The position numbers were made by a program, and so were the translations under genes. Positions 1 through 7,947 of a stretch of 64,000 nucleotides of DNA are shown piece after piece. Source of the DNA: Burkholderia sp. FERM BP-3421 (GTDB lineage Bacteria > Pseudomonadota > Gammaproteobacteria > Burkholderiales > Burkholderiaceae); assembly GCF_028657905.1 (NCBI RefSeq), contig NZ_CP117782.1:3720001-3784000 (forward strand), in the 5' to 3' direction. Positions within the stretch are counted from its first letter, which is position 1. Each line of letters starts with the position of its first letter. The notes under the pieces are model-generated. The model was given only the letters and a program-made list of their open reading frames with translations. It made no database searches and had not been told where the DNA came from.

Positions 1-1125
1 ATCGCCTACGCGGTGGTGTCGGAGCCCGAGGCGTTCGGGCTCGTGCCGCAGGGCGCGGACGCCGCGAACTTCATCCCGTACGGCAACCGGATCGAGTTGT
101 TCATCGGCACCTTCGTCGGCGCGATCACGTTCTCGGGCTCGGTGATCGCATTCGGCAAGCTGTCGGGCAAGTACAAGTTCCGGCTGTTCCAGGGCGCGCC
201 CGTGGTGTACGCGGGCCAGCACCTGCTGAACCTGCTGCTCGCGCTCGCGATGCTCGGCTTCGGCATCCTGTTCATGCTGACCCAGTCGTGGCTGCCGTTC
301 ATCGTGATGACGGCGCTCGCGTTCGCGCTCGGCGTGCTGATCATCATCCCGATCGGCGGGGCCGACATGCCGGTCGTGGTGTCGATGCTGAACTCGTACT
401 CGGGCTGGGCGGCGGCGGGCATCGGCTTCTCGCTGAACAACCCGATGCTGATCATCGCGGGCTCGCTGGTCGGCTCGTCGGGGGCGATCCTGTCGTACAT
501 CATGTGCCACGCGATGAACCGCTCGTTCTTCAACGTGCTGCTCGGCGGGTTCGGCGCGGAGCCCGGCGCGGCGGCGGCGAGCGGCGGGCAGGAGCAGCGG
601 CCGGTGAAGTCGGGCTCGGCCGAGGACGCGTCGTTCATGCTCGGCAATGCGGAATCGGTGGTGATCGTGCCCGGCTACGGCCTCGCGGTCGCGCGCGCGC
701 AGCATGCGCTCAAGGAACTGACCGACAAGCTGATCGAGAAGGGCATCGACGTGCGCTACGCGATCCACCCGGTCGCGGGCCGGATGCCGGGGCACATGAA
801 CGTGCTGCTCGCGGAAGCCGAGGTGCCGTACGAGATCGTGCACGAGATGGAGGACATCAACGGCGAGTTCGGCCAGGTCGACGTGGTGCTCGTGCTGGGC
901 GCGAACGACGTGGTGAATCCGGCGGCGAAGAACGATCCGAAATCGCCGATCGCGGGGATGCCGATCATCGAGGCGTACAAGGCGCGCACGGTGATCGTCA
1001 ACAAGCGCTCGATGGCGGCCGGCTACGCGGGGCTCGACAACGACCTGTTCTACATGGACAAGACGATGATGGTGTTCGGCGACGCGAAGAAGGTGATCGA
1101 GGACATGGTGAAATCGGTCGAGTGA
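1..1125 (+). CDS. pntB: NAD(P) transhydrogenase subunit beta, 5'-truncated by window
   Basis: Proton-translocating transhydrogenase, membrane and NADPH-binding subunit, which drives hydride transfer between NADH and NADP+ using the proton gradient at the inner membrane. The reading frame is open from base 1, so the true start lies upstream; 374 residues are visible against about 460-485 for the family. The first half holds several hydrophobic helices. The C-terminal part carries the NADP(H)-binding domain III, with the fingerprint GYGLAVARAQ and later GANDVVNP and NKRSMAAGYAG. The pntA partner genes should lie just upstream, outside the window. The next gene is convergent and starts only 14 bases beyond the stop. 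Identity is secure. Confidence 0.95.
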   Translation: MAYAVVSEPEAFGLVPQGADAANFIPYGNRIELFIGTFVGAITFSGSVIAFGKLSGKYKFRLFQGAPVVYAGQHLLNLLLALAMLGFGILFMLTQSWLPFIVMTALAFALGVLIIIPIGGADMPVVVSMLNSYSGWAAAGIGFSLNNPMLIIAGSLVGSSGAILSYIMCHAMNRSFFNVLLGGFGAEPGAAAASGGQEQRPVKSGSAEDASFMLGNAESVVIVPGYGLAVARAQHALKELTDKLIEKGIDVRYAIHPVAGRMPGHMNVLLAEAEVPYEIVHEMEDINGEFGQVDVVLVLGANDVVNPAAKNDPKSPIAGMPIIEAYKARTVIVNKRSMAAGYAGLDNDLFYMDKTMMVFGDAKKVIEDMVKSVE

Positions 1126-1139
1126 CGCTGGGCGCCCGG

Positions 1140-1637
1140 CTAGCCGCGACGGCTGGCCGGGCCGCGCAGCAGCAGCACGGCTGCGTATGCGAGCACGCAC
1201 AGCCCGGGGAACACCCCGAGCGGATACAGCGGAATATCCTCGAGCGGCAGCGCGACGCGGATGCCGGTGTCGTTCGTGATGCCGGTGAAGGCCGTCGCGC
1301 GGGCGTGCAGCACCACGAAACACAGCGCGCTCGCGCCGCCCGCGATCAGCGCGAGCCCCAGGTAGGCGTAGAGCGCATCGCGCGCCGCCTGCGCGCGCCG
1401 CCGGCAGGCGACCAGCGCCGCGCCCACCGAGAAACCCAGGAATCCGAACGATGCCAGCGTGGCGGAGCGGTGCGCGAACACGCCGTTCGGCTCGTCGGTG
1501 ATGAACGAGACGCTGCCCGCCTCGGCGTCGATGAGCGCGGCGAGCAGCCCGTCGTACATCAGGTTGCCCGCGAGCGGGAACAGCGCGGCGAGCGCGATCG
1601 GCACCAGGGGGGCGATGCTGGGATTCGATTGGGTCAT
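1140..1637 (-). CDS. Conserved small membrane protein of unknown function
   Basis: A 165-residue protein with about four predicted membrane helices (PLVPIALAALFPLAGNLMY; FLGFSVGAALVA; YLGLALIAGGASALCFVVL; LGVFPGLCVLAYAAVLLL). I do not recognise the family. The frame stays open further upstream to 1760, but that extension is arginine- and alanine-rich like an out-of-frame shadow, so I use the ATG at 1637. It is convergent with pntB and separated from it by 14 bases. Nothing in the neighbourhood assigns a function. The 297 bases between this start and the regulator at 1935 hold no other gene that I can support. Confidence 0.7.
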   Translation of the reverse strand: MTQSNPSIAPLVPIALAALFPLAGNLMYDGLLAALIDAEAGSVSFITDEPNGVFAHRSATLASFGFLGFSVGAALVACRRRAQAARDALYAYLGLALIAGGASALCFVVLHARATAFTGITNDTGIRVALPLEDIPLYPLGVFPGLCVLAYAAVLLLRGPASRRG

Positions 1638-1934
1638 GGCGACGTCGCGGCTTGGTTGGGTGGCGGAAGCGGGCTGCCGGCCGGGCCGCGCGCGCCCGAC
1701 GCGCACGGCCGGCGCGGCCGGTCGGGAGGCGCGGGCGCGCCGAAGCCCGGCCGCCAGCATACCGTATGCGGAGGGCGGGATCGCGTTGTCGGGACGGGGC
1801 GGCAGGGTATGGCCATCGCGATGGGCGTTCGCAAAGGAGCTTTCCTTTTAGGCTCTTGCGCGATCGAGATAAATGGGACCGGTCTTAAATCGTCGCCCGC
1901 GCCGGCCGTGCGTGGCCGGTCCGCCGCGCGTGCT

Positions 1935-2624
1935 TCAGTGCATCGGCGGCGCGTCGGCGGCGCGCAGGAAGTCCGCGAGCCGGCGGCCGGGTTCGTCCGG
2001 GTAGGGCTCGTGCACGGTCACGTCGCCCATGCGCGCGACGTCGAAATTGCGGAACGCGCCGCGCAGCTCGCACCACGCGCAGATGGTCCAGCGGCCGCCC
2101 CAGTACACGAGCCCGAGCGGCCAGACGCGCCGTTCCGTGTGGGCGCCGAGCCGGTCGCGATAGGGGAAGCTGACCACGCGGCGCCGGTCGACCGCCTCGT
2201 GGATCGCGTCGACCTTCTCCGAGAACGCGCGGTCGACGTGGAACGACGGTGCGAACACGGCGAGGCGATCGAGCGCGGCGCGCTTGTCGGCGGGCATCGC
2301 CGACGCGATCTTGGCGAGCGCGGACCGCGCGCCGCCCGCGAAGCGCGCGCCGCCCCAGGTTTCGAGCATGCGCGCGCCGGCCGCGAGCGCGGCCAGCTCC
2401 TCGGCGGTGAAGGTGAGGGGCGGCAGGCTCGCGGTGCGGTTCAGGCGGTAGCCGATGCCCGCCTCGCCTTCGATCGGCACGCCGGACAGCTGCAGATCCC
2501 GCACGTCGCGGTAGACGGTGCGCAGCGAGACCGACAGCCAGTCGGCGAGCTGCTGCGCGGTCGTCAGCCGGCGGCCGCGCAGCAGCTCGGCAATCTGGAA
2601 CAGGCGGTCGGCGCGGCGCGTCAT
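1935..2624 (-). CDS. YafY-type HTH and WYL-domain transcriptional regulator
   Basis: A 229-residue regulator. Residues about 1-60 form a DeoR-like winged helix (RLFQIAELLRGRRLTTAQQLADWL, with recognition helix SLRTVYRDVRDLQ). Residues about 130-215 form a WYL ligand-sensing domain, seen as VVSFPYRDRLG followed by RRVWPLGLVYWGGRW. Family members bind a palindrome and control an adjacent small enzyme gene. Here the VOC protein gene lies 61 bases upstream on the same strand, so the two are probably one transcript and the regulator probably controls itself. The perfect inverted repeat at 3155-3180 is the obvious operator candidate. The effector is unknown. Confidence 0.85.
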   Translation of the reverse strand: MTRRADRLFQIAELLRGRRLTTAQQLADWLSVSLRTVYRDVRDLQLSGVPIEGEAGIGYRLNRTASLPPLTFTAEELAALAAGARMLETWGGARFAGGARSALAKIASAMPADKRAALDRLAVFAPSFHVDRAFSEKVDAIHEAVDRRRVVSFPYRDRLGAHTERRVWPLGLVYWGGRWTICAWCELRGAFRNFDVARMGDVTVHEPYPDEPGRRLADFLRAADAPPMH

Positions 2625-2685
2625 CGCAACGTCTCGGTGGGGGCGGCGGGGGAACTGCCGCGATGATAGCGCCCGGCGGCGGGGT

Positions 2686-3078
2686 TCAGCTGCATTTCGG
2701 CGCGTGCAGGCCGACGCGGTTGCCTTCCGTGTCGATCAGGTAGCCGATGTAGCCGTACTGGTTCGGCAGCTCGACCACCGCGCCCTGCACGAGGCCGCCC
2801 GCGCGCTTCGCGCGCTCGAGCGCGGGCGTGACCGCCGCGCCTGCGTTCAGGTAGATGATCGCGCCGTCCGCGCCGGGCTTGAAGTGCTGCGGGTCGTAGA
2901 CGATCGAGCCGCCGGTCGTCGCCTCCTCGTGGCCGAACACCGCCATCGGCACGCCGCCGATCACCTCGCGCTGCAGCGTGGTCTGGAGCACGGTCTCGTA
3001 GAACCGGATCGCGCGATCGAAGTCGATCGACGGAATATCGAACCAGGCGATCGCGCGTTCGGGGGTGGCTGCTGTCAT
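2686..3078 (-). CDS. VOC family (glyoxalase/bleomycin-resistance fold) protein
   Basis: A 130-residue cytosolic protein with the paired beta-alpha-beta-beta-beta modules of the vicinal-oxygen-chelate fold. It opens AWFDIPSIDFDRAIRFYETVL and ends with a second module YGYIGYLIDTEGNRVGLHAP. The DTEGNRVGLH ending is typical of small predicted lactoylglutathione lyase relatives (COG3324-like). The metal ligands are not complete enough to claim glyoxalase I activity. A good Shine-Dalgarno (GGAG, reverse strand of 3085-3093) precedes the ATG at 3078. It is followed on the same strand by the WYL regulator gene and preceded by a perfect palindrome, so it is probably the regulated target of that regulator. 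Confidence 0.8.
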   Translation of the reverse strand: MTAATPERAIAWFDIPSIDFDRAIRFYETVLQTTLQREVIGGVPMAVFGHEEATTGGSIVYDPQHFKPGADGAIIYLNAGAAVTPALERAKRAGGLVQGAVVELPNQYGYIGYLIDTEGNRVGLHAPKCS

Positions 3079-3154
3079 GGTGAACTCCTTGGAGGTGGGG
3101 CGCTCGCCCGGGAAACCCGCTTGGCACGGCGCCGGATGCGCAGTGTGCGTGGGG

Positions 3155-3180
3155 GCTGCTGACAGCGTGGTGTCAGCAGC
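3155..3180. promoter_or_regulatory. Perfect 10-bp inverted repeat, candidate operator of the VOC-WYL operon
   Basis: GCTGCTGACA, a 6-base spacer, then TGTCAGCAGC. The repeat is exact and lies about 77 bases upstream of the VOC start codon, at the promoter end of the VOC-regulator pair. It has no T-run on either side, so it is not a normal terminator. Binding by the WYL regulator encoded at 1935-2624 is an inference from position and symmetry. Confidence 0.55.
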
Positions 3181-3422
3181 ATGCGGCCGCGCGTGGGCCG
3201 CCCGGACGCGTGGCGTCGACCGTCCGACGGGCGTATGCGACTAACGGGCTAGTGCCGAATCGACGGGATGGCGCTGCGCATGGATTGCAGCAAAGAAAGG
3301 CAGGTGTAAGCGAGCGAAAAGTCGCAGGCGGGGCGTGTCCTGGTCGTCGCGCATCGCGCGGCGTCGCGGCCCGGCAGGTGCGCGACGCGGCAAGCGGCGT
3401 GCGCTGTCCGGAGGGGGCCGGA

Positions 3423-3448
3423 GCGGCGGTTTCGCGCGAAACCGCCGC
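3423..3448. repeat. 26-bp perfect palindrome downstream of rlmL
   Basis: GCGGCGGTTTCG, central CG, then the exact reverse complement. It lies about 60 bases past the stop codon of the methyltransferase gene (reverse strand). There is no U-run, so it could be a hairpin 3' end or a Rho-dependent stop region rather than a canonical intrinsic terminator. In the rest of the 3181-3510 gap I see no supportable gene. Confidence 0.45.
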
Positions 3449-3510
3449 CGGGAGAAGGCGGGCTTGGCCGTGCGCCGCTCACGTCCCGAGGACGCGCGGC
3501 GCGCGCGCCG

Positions 3511-4806
3511 TTACGCCTCGCTGCTGGCCGCGGGCCGTTGGCGCACGCTGCCCGCGATCAGGTCGAAGCGGAACAGCCGGCATTCGAGCGCGCCGTTGAA
3601 GAGCGGCGTCTTCGCCGATTCGCGCAGGCGCAGCTGGCCCGGCAGCGTCCGGTCGGAGCTCAGCAGGAAGGCGCGCCAGCCCGTGAAGCGCTGCTTGAGC
3701 GCGTCGCCGAGCGCCTGGAAGAACTCGGCGTCGGGTTGTTCCTCGTGCGTGCGGCGGAACGCGTCGTCGCTGCCGCGATTGCGGCCGGTCTCGCGTGCAT
3801 CGCCGCGCGGGCCGCGGCCGCGCACCTCGATCCGCTCGCCGTACGGCGGGTTCGCGATGATCAGGCCGGCGTCCGCGCACGGCGGCGTCATGCCGCGCGC
3901 ATCGACCTGCTTGAGCCACAGCGACGGCACGCCGGCCCGCTCGATGTTCGCGCGCGCCTTCTCCAGCATGTCGCCCGAGATGTCGCTGCCGAAGATCGGC
4001 ACGCTGTCGCGCCGCCCGCGCGCCGCGCGCTTGGCGTCCTGCGCGGCGACCTTGAGGCCCTGCCACGCGCCGATGTCGTACTGCTTGAGCTTCTCGAAGC
4101 CGAAGCGGCGCTCGACCCCCGGCGCGACATCGAGCGCGATCTGCGCCGCCTCGGCGAGGAAGGTGCCGCTGCCGCACATCGGGTCGTAGAGCGGCGTGTC
4201 GGGCGTCCAGCCCGCGATCCGCAGGATCCCGGCCGCGAGGTTCTCGCGCAGCGGCGCCGCACCCTTGTCGAGCCGCCAGCCGCGCTTGAACAGCGGCTCG
4301 CCCGAGGTGTCGAGGTACAGCGTGCACTCGGTCGCGGTCAGGAACGCGAACACGCGCACGTCGGGCTGCGCGGTGTCGATGCTCGGGCGCGCGCCGGTCT
4401 TCTCGCGCAGCCGGTCGCAGATCGCGTCCTTGACGCGCAGCGTGGCGAATTCGAGGCTCTTGAGCGGCGACTTGATCGCGGTGATGTCGACCCGCAGCGT
4501 CTGGGTGGCCGCGAACCAGCGCTCCCACGGCTGCTCGAGCGCGAGGCCATAGATGTCCTGTTCGCTCCGGTAGGGCCGGTGGGCGATCTTGAGCAGGACC
4601 CGGCTCGCGATCCGCGAATGCAGGTTGGCGGCCATTCCGGCCGCCCAGGTGCCGCGGAAATGGACGCCGCCCGGCACCTGGGCGCCCGCCTCGAACGGCG
4701 CGCCGCCGAGGCGGCGCGCGCCGATCTCGGCGATCTCGGCGGCAAGCACCGCTTCGAGCCCGCGCGGGCAGGGGGCGAAGAAATCGAACAGGGAAGGGGA
4801 GGACAT
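3511..4806 (-). CDS. rlmL: THUMP-domain class I SAM-dependent 23S rRNA methyltransferase (RlmL/Trm14 family)
   Basis: A 431-residue protein matching the N-terminal half of E. coli YcbY/RlmL (23S rRNA m2G2445). It opens with LFDFFAPCPRGLEAVLAAEI and a THUMP region to about residue 160. The Rossmann methyltransferase domain follows, with the SAM loop DPMCGSGTF and the catalytic motif IIANPPYGERI (NPPY). It lacks the fused RlmK half of the enterobacterial protein, which is normal in beta-proteobacteria. A TTG at 4827 would add seven residues; neither start has a convincing ribosome site, and I prefer the ATG at 4806. It could be a paralogous THUMP methylase with a different target guanine. Confidence 0.8.
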   Translation of the reverse strand: MSSPSLFDFFAPCPRGLEAVLAAEIAEIGARRLGGAPFEAGAQVPGGVHFRGTWAAGMAANLHSRIASRVLLKIAHRPYRSEQDIYGLALEQPWERWFAATQTLRVDITAIKSPLKSLEFATLRVKDAICDRLREKTGARPSIDTAQPDVRVFAFLTATECTLYLDTSGEPLFKRGWRLDKGAAPLRENLAAGILRIAGWTPDTPLYDPMCGSGTFLAEAAQIALDVAPGVERRFGFEKLKQYDIGAWQGLKVAAQDAKRAARGRRDSVPIFGSDISGDMLEKARANIERAGVPSLWLKQVDARGMTPPCADAGLIIANPPYGERIEVRGRGPRGDARETGRNRGSDDAFRRTHEEQPDAEFFQALGDALKQRFTGWRAFLLSSDRTLPGQLRLRESAKTPLFNGALECRLFRFDLIAGSVRQRPAASSEA

Positions 4807-4885
4807 AGGAGGGGACGGGACGGACAAAAGTACGCCATTGTACGCGGGGCGGCGGCCGTCCCCGCGCCGCCGCCCCGCCGCCCGC

Positions 4886-7006
4886 TCAATGCGAGCCGGA
4901 TTCGCGCGCGGGCGCGCCGCGCGGGCCGGTCGGCCAGACGAGGCTCAGCGGATTCGCGAGCACGGCGCGGCCGACCGCGGCGACGAGCGCGCGCACCTTG
5001 GTCGGGCGCAGCGCGCGCGAACGCACGGCCATCGTGAAGGCGAGCGCGAAGCTCACCGCGACGTTCAGGATCGCCATGCTGAACACGCCGGCCACGGCCC
5101 ACCACAGTTCGGCCGTGTGCAGCGTGTTCTTGCCGAGCACGCCGAGCGCGACGCCGATCGAGCCCGCGCTCAGCGTCACGTGGCGCACCTCGAACGAGAA
5201 CGCGAAGGCGCTGATGATGGCCGGCACGAGGCCGAGCATCAGGCCGAGGCCGACGTTGCCGATCACGCCCGCGACGTTCGAGCGGCAGAAGTGCGCGAGC
5301 TTCGCCGCGCCCGCGACCCCGAGGGTCATGCGCAGGCGGCGGTTGTAGGTCAGCGCGTCGCCGACGCGGTGCAGCACGAACCAGTTGTCGGCCCAGCCGG
5401 CGAGCAGGCTCGACGCCCACAGCAGCACGCCGGTGAGCGCCGCGTAGATCGGCGTCGGGCCGAACAGCGAGAACGACTGCAGGGTCGCGTGCGCCTTCTG
5501 CGGCGAGATCACGTTCGCGTGCAGCACCGTGCTCGCGAACATCTGCACCGCGAAGCACACGGGCAGCACCACCAGCACGTTGCCCGAGATCGCGGCCGCC
5601 TGGGTGCGGATCAGCGCGACCACCGACGCGACGAACTGGCGGATCCCTTCCTCATGGCCGATGTCGTCGAGTTCGCGCGCGATCGTCGGCGCGGTCATCG
5701 CGGGCTGCTTGGTCGCGAGCGAGAAATGCAGGAAGTGCATGAGGATGAAGCTCGCCGCGTAGTTGATGCCGGCCAGCATGCCCTCGAGCATCGACTGCAG
5801 GTGCGCGCCCGTGATCCAGAACTTGATGCACACCGTCGCGACCGTCACGAGGCCGCCGCCCGCCGCCATGCGCAGCATCTTCAGGTACTCGTCGCGGCCG
5901 CGCGAGATGTAGTGTTCGCCCGTGTCGGCATTGGTCTCGACCAGCTTGCGCGCGAACAGCGAGAAATTGCTGCGCACCAGATGCGAGACGCTCTGGCTGT
6001 TCTGGTTCGCGTCGACCAGCTCCGCGGTCAGGTGCGCGAGCCCGCGCAGATCCTCGCGCGCCATCCACGCGTTGAGCAGCGATTCGGCGCGCTGGATCCG
6101 CATGCGCATGCGCTCGACCTGGAACACGATGTCGACCGACACGCCGTTGCGATACAGGTGCGCGAACACGTTGTCGACCGCGCGCCGGCAGTCGTCGAGC
6201 AGCACCCGCAGATAGTTCACCTCGTGCAGCAGCTTGCTCGCGTCGCCGCCTTCCTCGACGGTCGCATGCGCGGTCTCGACCGCGAGCATCGCGCGGGTCA
6301 GGCGGTAGAACGGCTGGGCTTCGAGCGGCGTCTGGTCGTCGTCGTCGGACAGCCGGCTGCGCACCGTCTGCGACAGCCCGGTCGAGCTGATCTGGCAGGT
6401 CAGGTTGTGCAGCGCGGTCAGCAGATCGCGCGAGAACGAGCCCGGCTGGTGGCGCTCCTTGTCGGTCACGTCGTGCTCGAACAGCTCGCGCAGGCGTGCG
6501 AGCAGGTCGTCGGGCAGCGCGTCGATCCACGCGGCGTCGTCGGGCGCGGGGAACATCAGCGTGAACAGCGCGGACAGTTCGCGCCGGTTCGGCGCGGGCG
6601 GGATCAGCGATGAGTCGATCCGCTCGAACAGCGCGCCGAAGAAGCCGGAATGCACGGGCATGCCGGCGTCGCACAGCAGCGCGATGCCGTCGCTTTCGCG
6701 CAGCGCCGCGCGAAGGATGCGCGCGACATTGCTCTTCCATTCGGGATTGCGGTCCAGCACGTGGAACACGTAGCGTAGCCGCGCGTGCGCGACGTAGCTG
6801 CGCTCGGCGTCGTCGCCGGCGCCGGACGCGGCGGACGGCGTGCCGCCGCTGCTGCGATGCAGCCAGTGCGCCAGCTCGATCAGCCATTCGCTGCGTTCCG
6901 CGTAGGCCGCGTCGGCGTTCGCGGTGGCGAGGAGCGCATCCAGCTGGTGGCCGGCATTGCGCGACGCGCGCCACTTCTTGATCAGGGTCGTCAGGGAACG
7001 AAACAT
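4886..7006 (-). CDS. 'Site-specific recombinase' (Gcr) family large membrane protein
   Basis: A 706-residue protein that begins MFRSLTTLIKKWRASRNAGH. The first 400 residues are soluble and helix-rich. The remainder carries about six hydrophobic helices (for example AAGGGLVTVATVCIKFWITG, GNVLVVLPVCFAVQMFAS and SAGSIGVALGVLGKN). It matches the family annotated site-specific recombinase after the Neisseria gcr locus. I see no tyrosine- or serine-recombinase catalytic motif, and a polytopic membrane protein is an odd recombinase, so the label should be treated as historical. The frame is open upstream to 7534, but that segment is arginine-rich shadow sequence. No strong ribosome site precedes the ATG. 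Confidence 0.75.
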   Translation of the reverse strand: MFRSLTTLIKKWRASRNAGHQLDALLATANADAAYAERSEWLIELAHWLHRSSGGTPSAASGAGDDAERSYVAHARLRYVFHVLDRNPEWKSNVARILRAALRESDGIALLCDAGMPVHSGFFGALFERIDSSLIPPAPNRRELSALFTLMFPAPDDAAWIDALPDDLLARLRELFEHDVTDKERHQPGSFSRDLLTALHNLTCQISSTGLSQTVRSRLSDDDDQTPLEAQPFYRLTRAMLAVETAHATVEEGGDASKLLHEVNYLRVLLDDCRRAVDNVFAHLYRNGVSVDIVFQVERMRMRIQRAESLLNAWMAREDLRGLAHLTAELVDANQNSQSVSHLVRSNFSLFARKLVETNADTGEHYISRGRDEYLKMLRMAAGGGLVTVATVCIKFWITGAHLQSMLEGMLAGINYAASFILMHFLHFSLATKQPAMTAPTIARELDDIGHEEGIRQFVASVVALIRTQAAAISGNVLVVLPVCFAVQMFASTVLHANVISPQKAHATLQSFSLFGPTPIYAALTGVLLWASSLLAGWADNWFVLHRVGDALTYNRRLRMTLGVAGAAKLAHFCRSNVAGVIGNVGLGLMLGLVPAIISAFAFSFEVRHVTLSAGSIGVALGVLGKNTLHTAELWWAVAGVFSMAILNVAVSFALAFTMAVRSRALRPTKVRALVAAVGRAVLANPLSLVWPTGPRGAPARESGSH

Positions 7007-7254
7007 AAACGGGAGAGGTCGGGGGCCCCGGAGGGCGGGATGCTTCGGACGTCGCGCCGGGCGTGGCCGGCGCGGTGGGGCGGCGTCGCGGCCCGGCCGG
7101 GGGCCGGATCGTGCGCGGGCGTCGACGGATTGTCGCCCCAAGGCGCGTAGGATCGTCAATCGCGCCGAAAAACGCAAGGCGACTGTTTGGCCGCGCATGC
7201 GTTCGGCGTCAGTCCGAAAAAATTGCAGAACATGGACGCCGGCGCGTCCGGGCG

Positions 7255-7947
7255 TCATTGCGGCGCGGCGGGGCCGCCTTCGGGCGCCGCCGGGCAAGCG
7301 GCGCGGGGCGCGGCCGAAGCGCTCTTCGCGGGCGTCGGCGCGGCCGCGAGCGTGCGCACTCCGAGCGCGATCTGCGCGGCCAGCGCGCCGAGCGCCTGCC
7401 GATGGCCGCCGACGAGCGCGTCGAAGCCCGGCTTCACCGGCTCGGCGAACACGCTGCGGCAGGTCATGACCGCCTGGCCGGGCAGCGCGCGCACGCTCCA
7501 CACCGCATCGAGCACGGTCTGCTCGCCGGGCCACGATTCGAAGCGCTGCACGTCCAGGCTGACGCGGTAGACCGGCACGCCGGGCGGGGCCGCCGAGCCG
7601 GCGACATCGATCGTGCCGAGCCGCGCGGTGAGCGCCGCCGACAGCGCGCGCCGGATCTCGTCGGCGGGCGGCGACGCCCAGCGTTCCTGTTCGAGCACGT
7701 CGACCTGCGCGACGCTCTTCTGCACCACGAACTGGCTGCGCGCCACCTGCTCGGGCACGTTGACGGCCGGCACCTGGATCAGGAGCGGCGGGTTCGCGGG
7801 CAGGCTGCGGCCCGCCGTGACGGTGTCGGGCGTCAGCGTATAGAAGCGCGCGGGCGGCGAGGAACAGGCCGACAGCGCCGCGCCGAGCGCGGCGGCGGCG
7901 AGGGCGCGCGCGGCGCCGCGGGCAAGCCGGTCAGGATGGCGGATCAT
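7255..7947 (-). CDS. pqiC: PqiC-like outer-membrane lipoprotein (ABC-type transport auxiliary)
   Basis: A 230-residue lipoprotein. The signal peptide is followed by a lipobox LSAC at about residues 30-33 of the precursor, and then by ARFYTLTP, the typical opening of the PqiC/DUF330 (PF03886) family. In E. coli PqiC anchors the periplasmic tunnel formed by PqiB to the outer membrane for lipid movement between the membranes. The C-terminal tail is alanine- and proline-rich. Its ATG overlaps the pqiB stop as ATGA, indicating translational coupling in a pqiA-pqiA-pqiB-pqiC operon. Confidence 0.9.
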   Translation of the reverse strand: MIRHPDRLARGAARALAAAALGAALSACSSPPARFYTLTPDTVTAGRSLPANPPLLIQVPAVNVPEQVARSQFVVQKSVAQVDVLEQERWASPPADEIRRALSAALTARLGTIDVAGSAAPPGVPVYRVSLDVQRFESWPGEQTVLDAVWSVRALPGQAVMTCRSVFAEPVKPGFDALVGGHRQALGALAAQIALGVRTLAAAPTPAKSASAAPRAACPAAPEGGPAAPQ

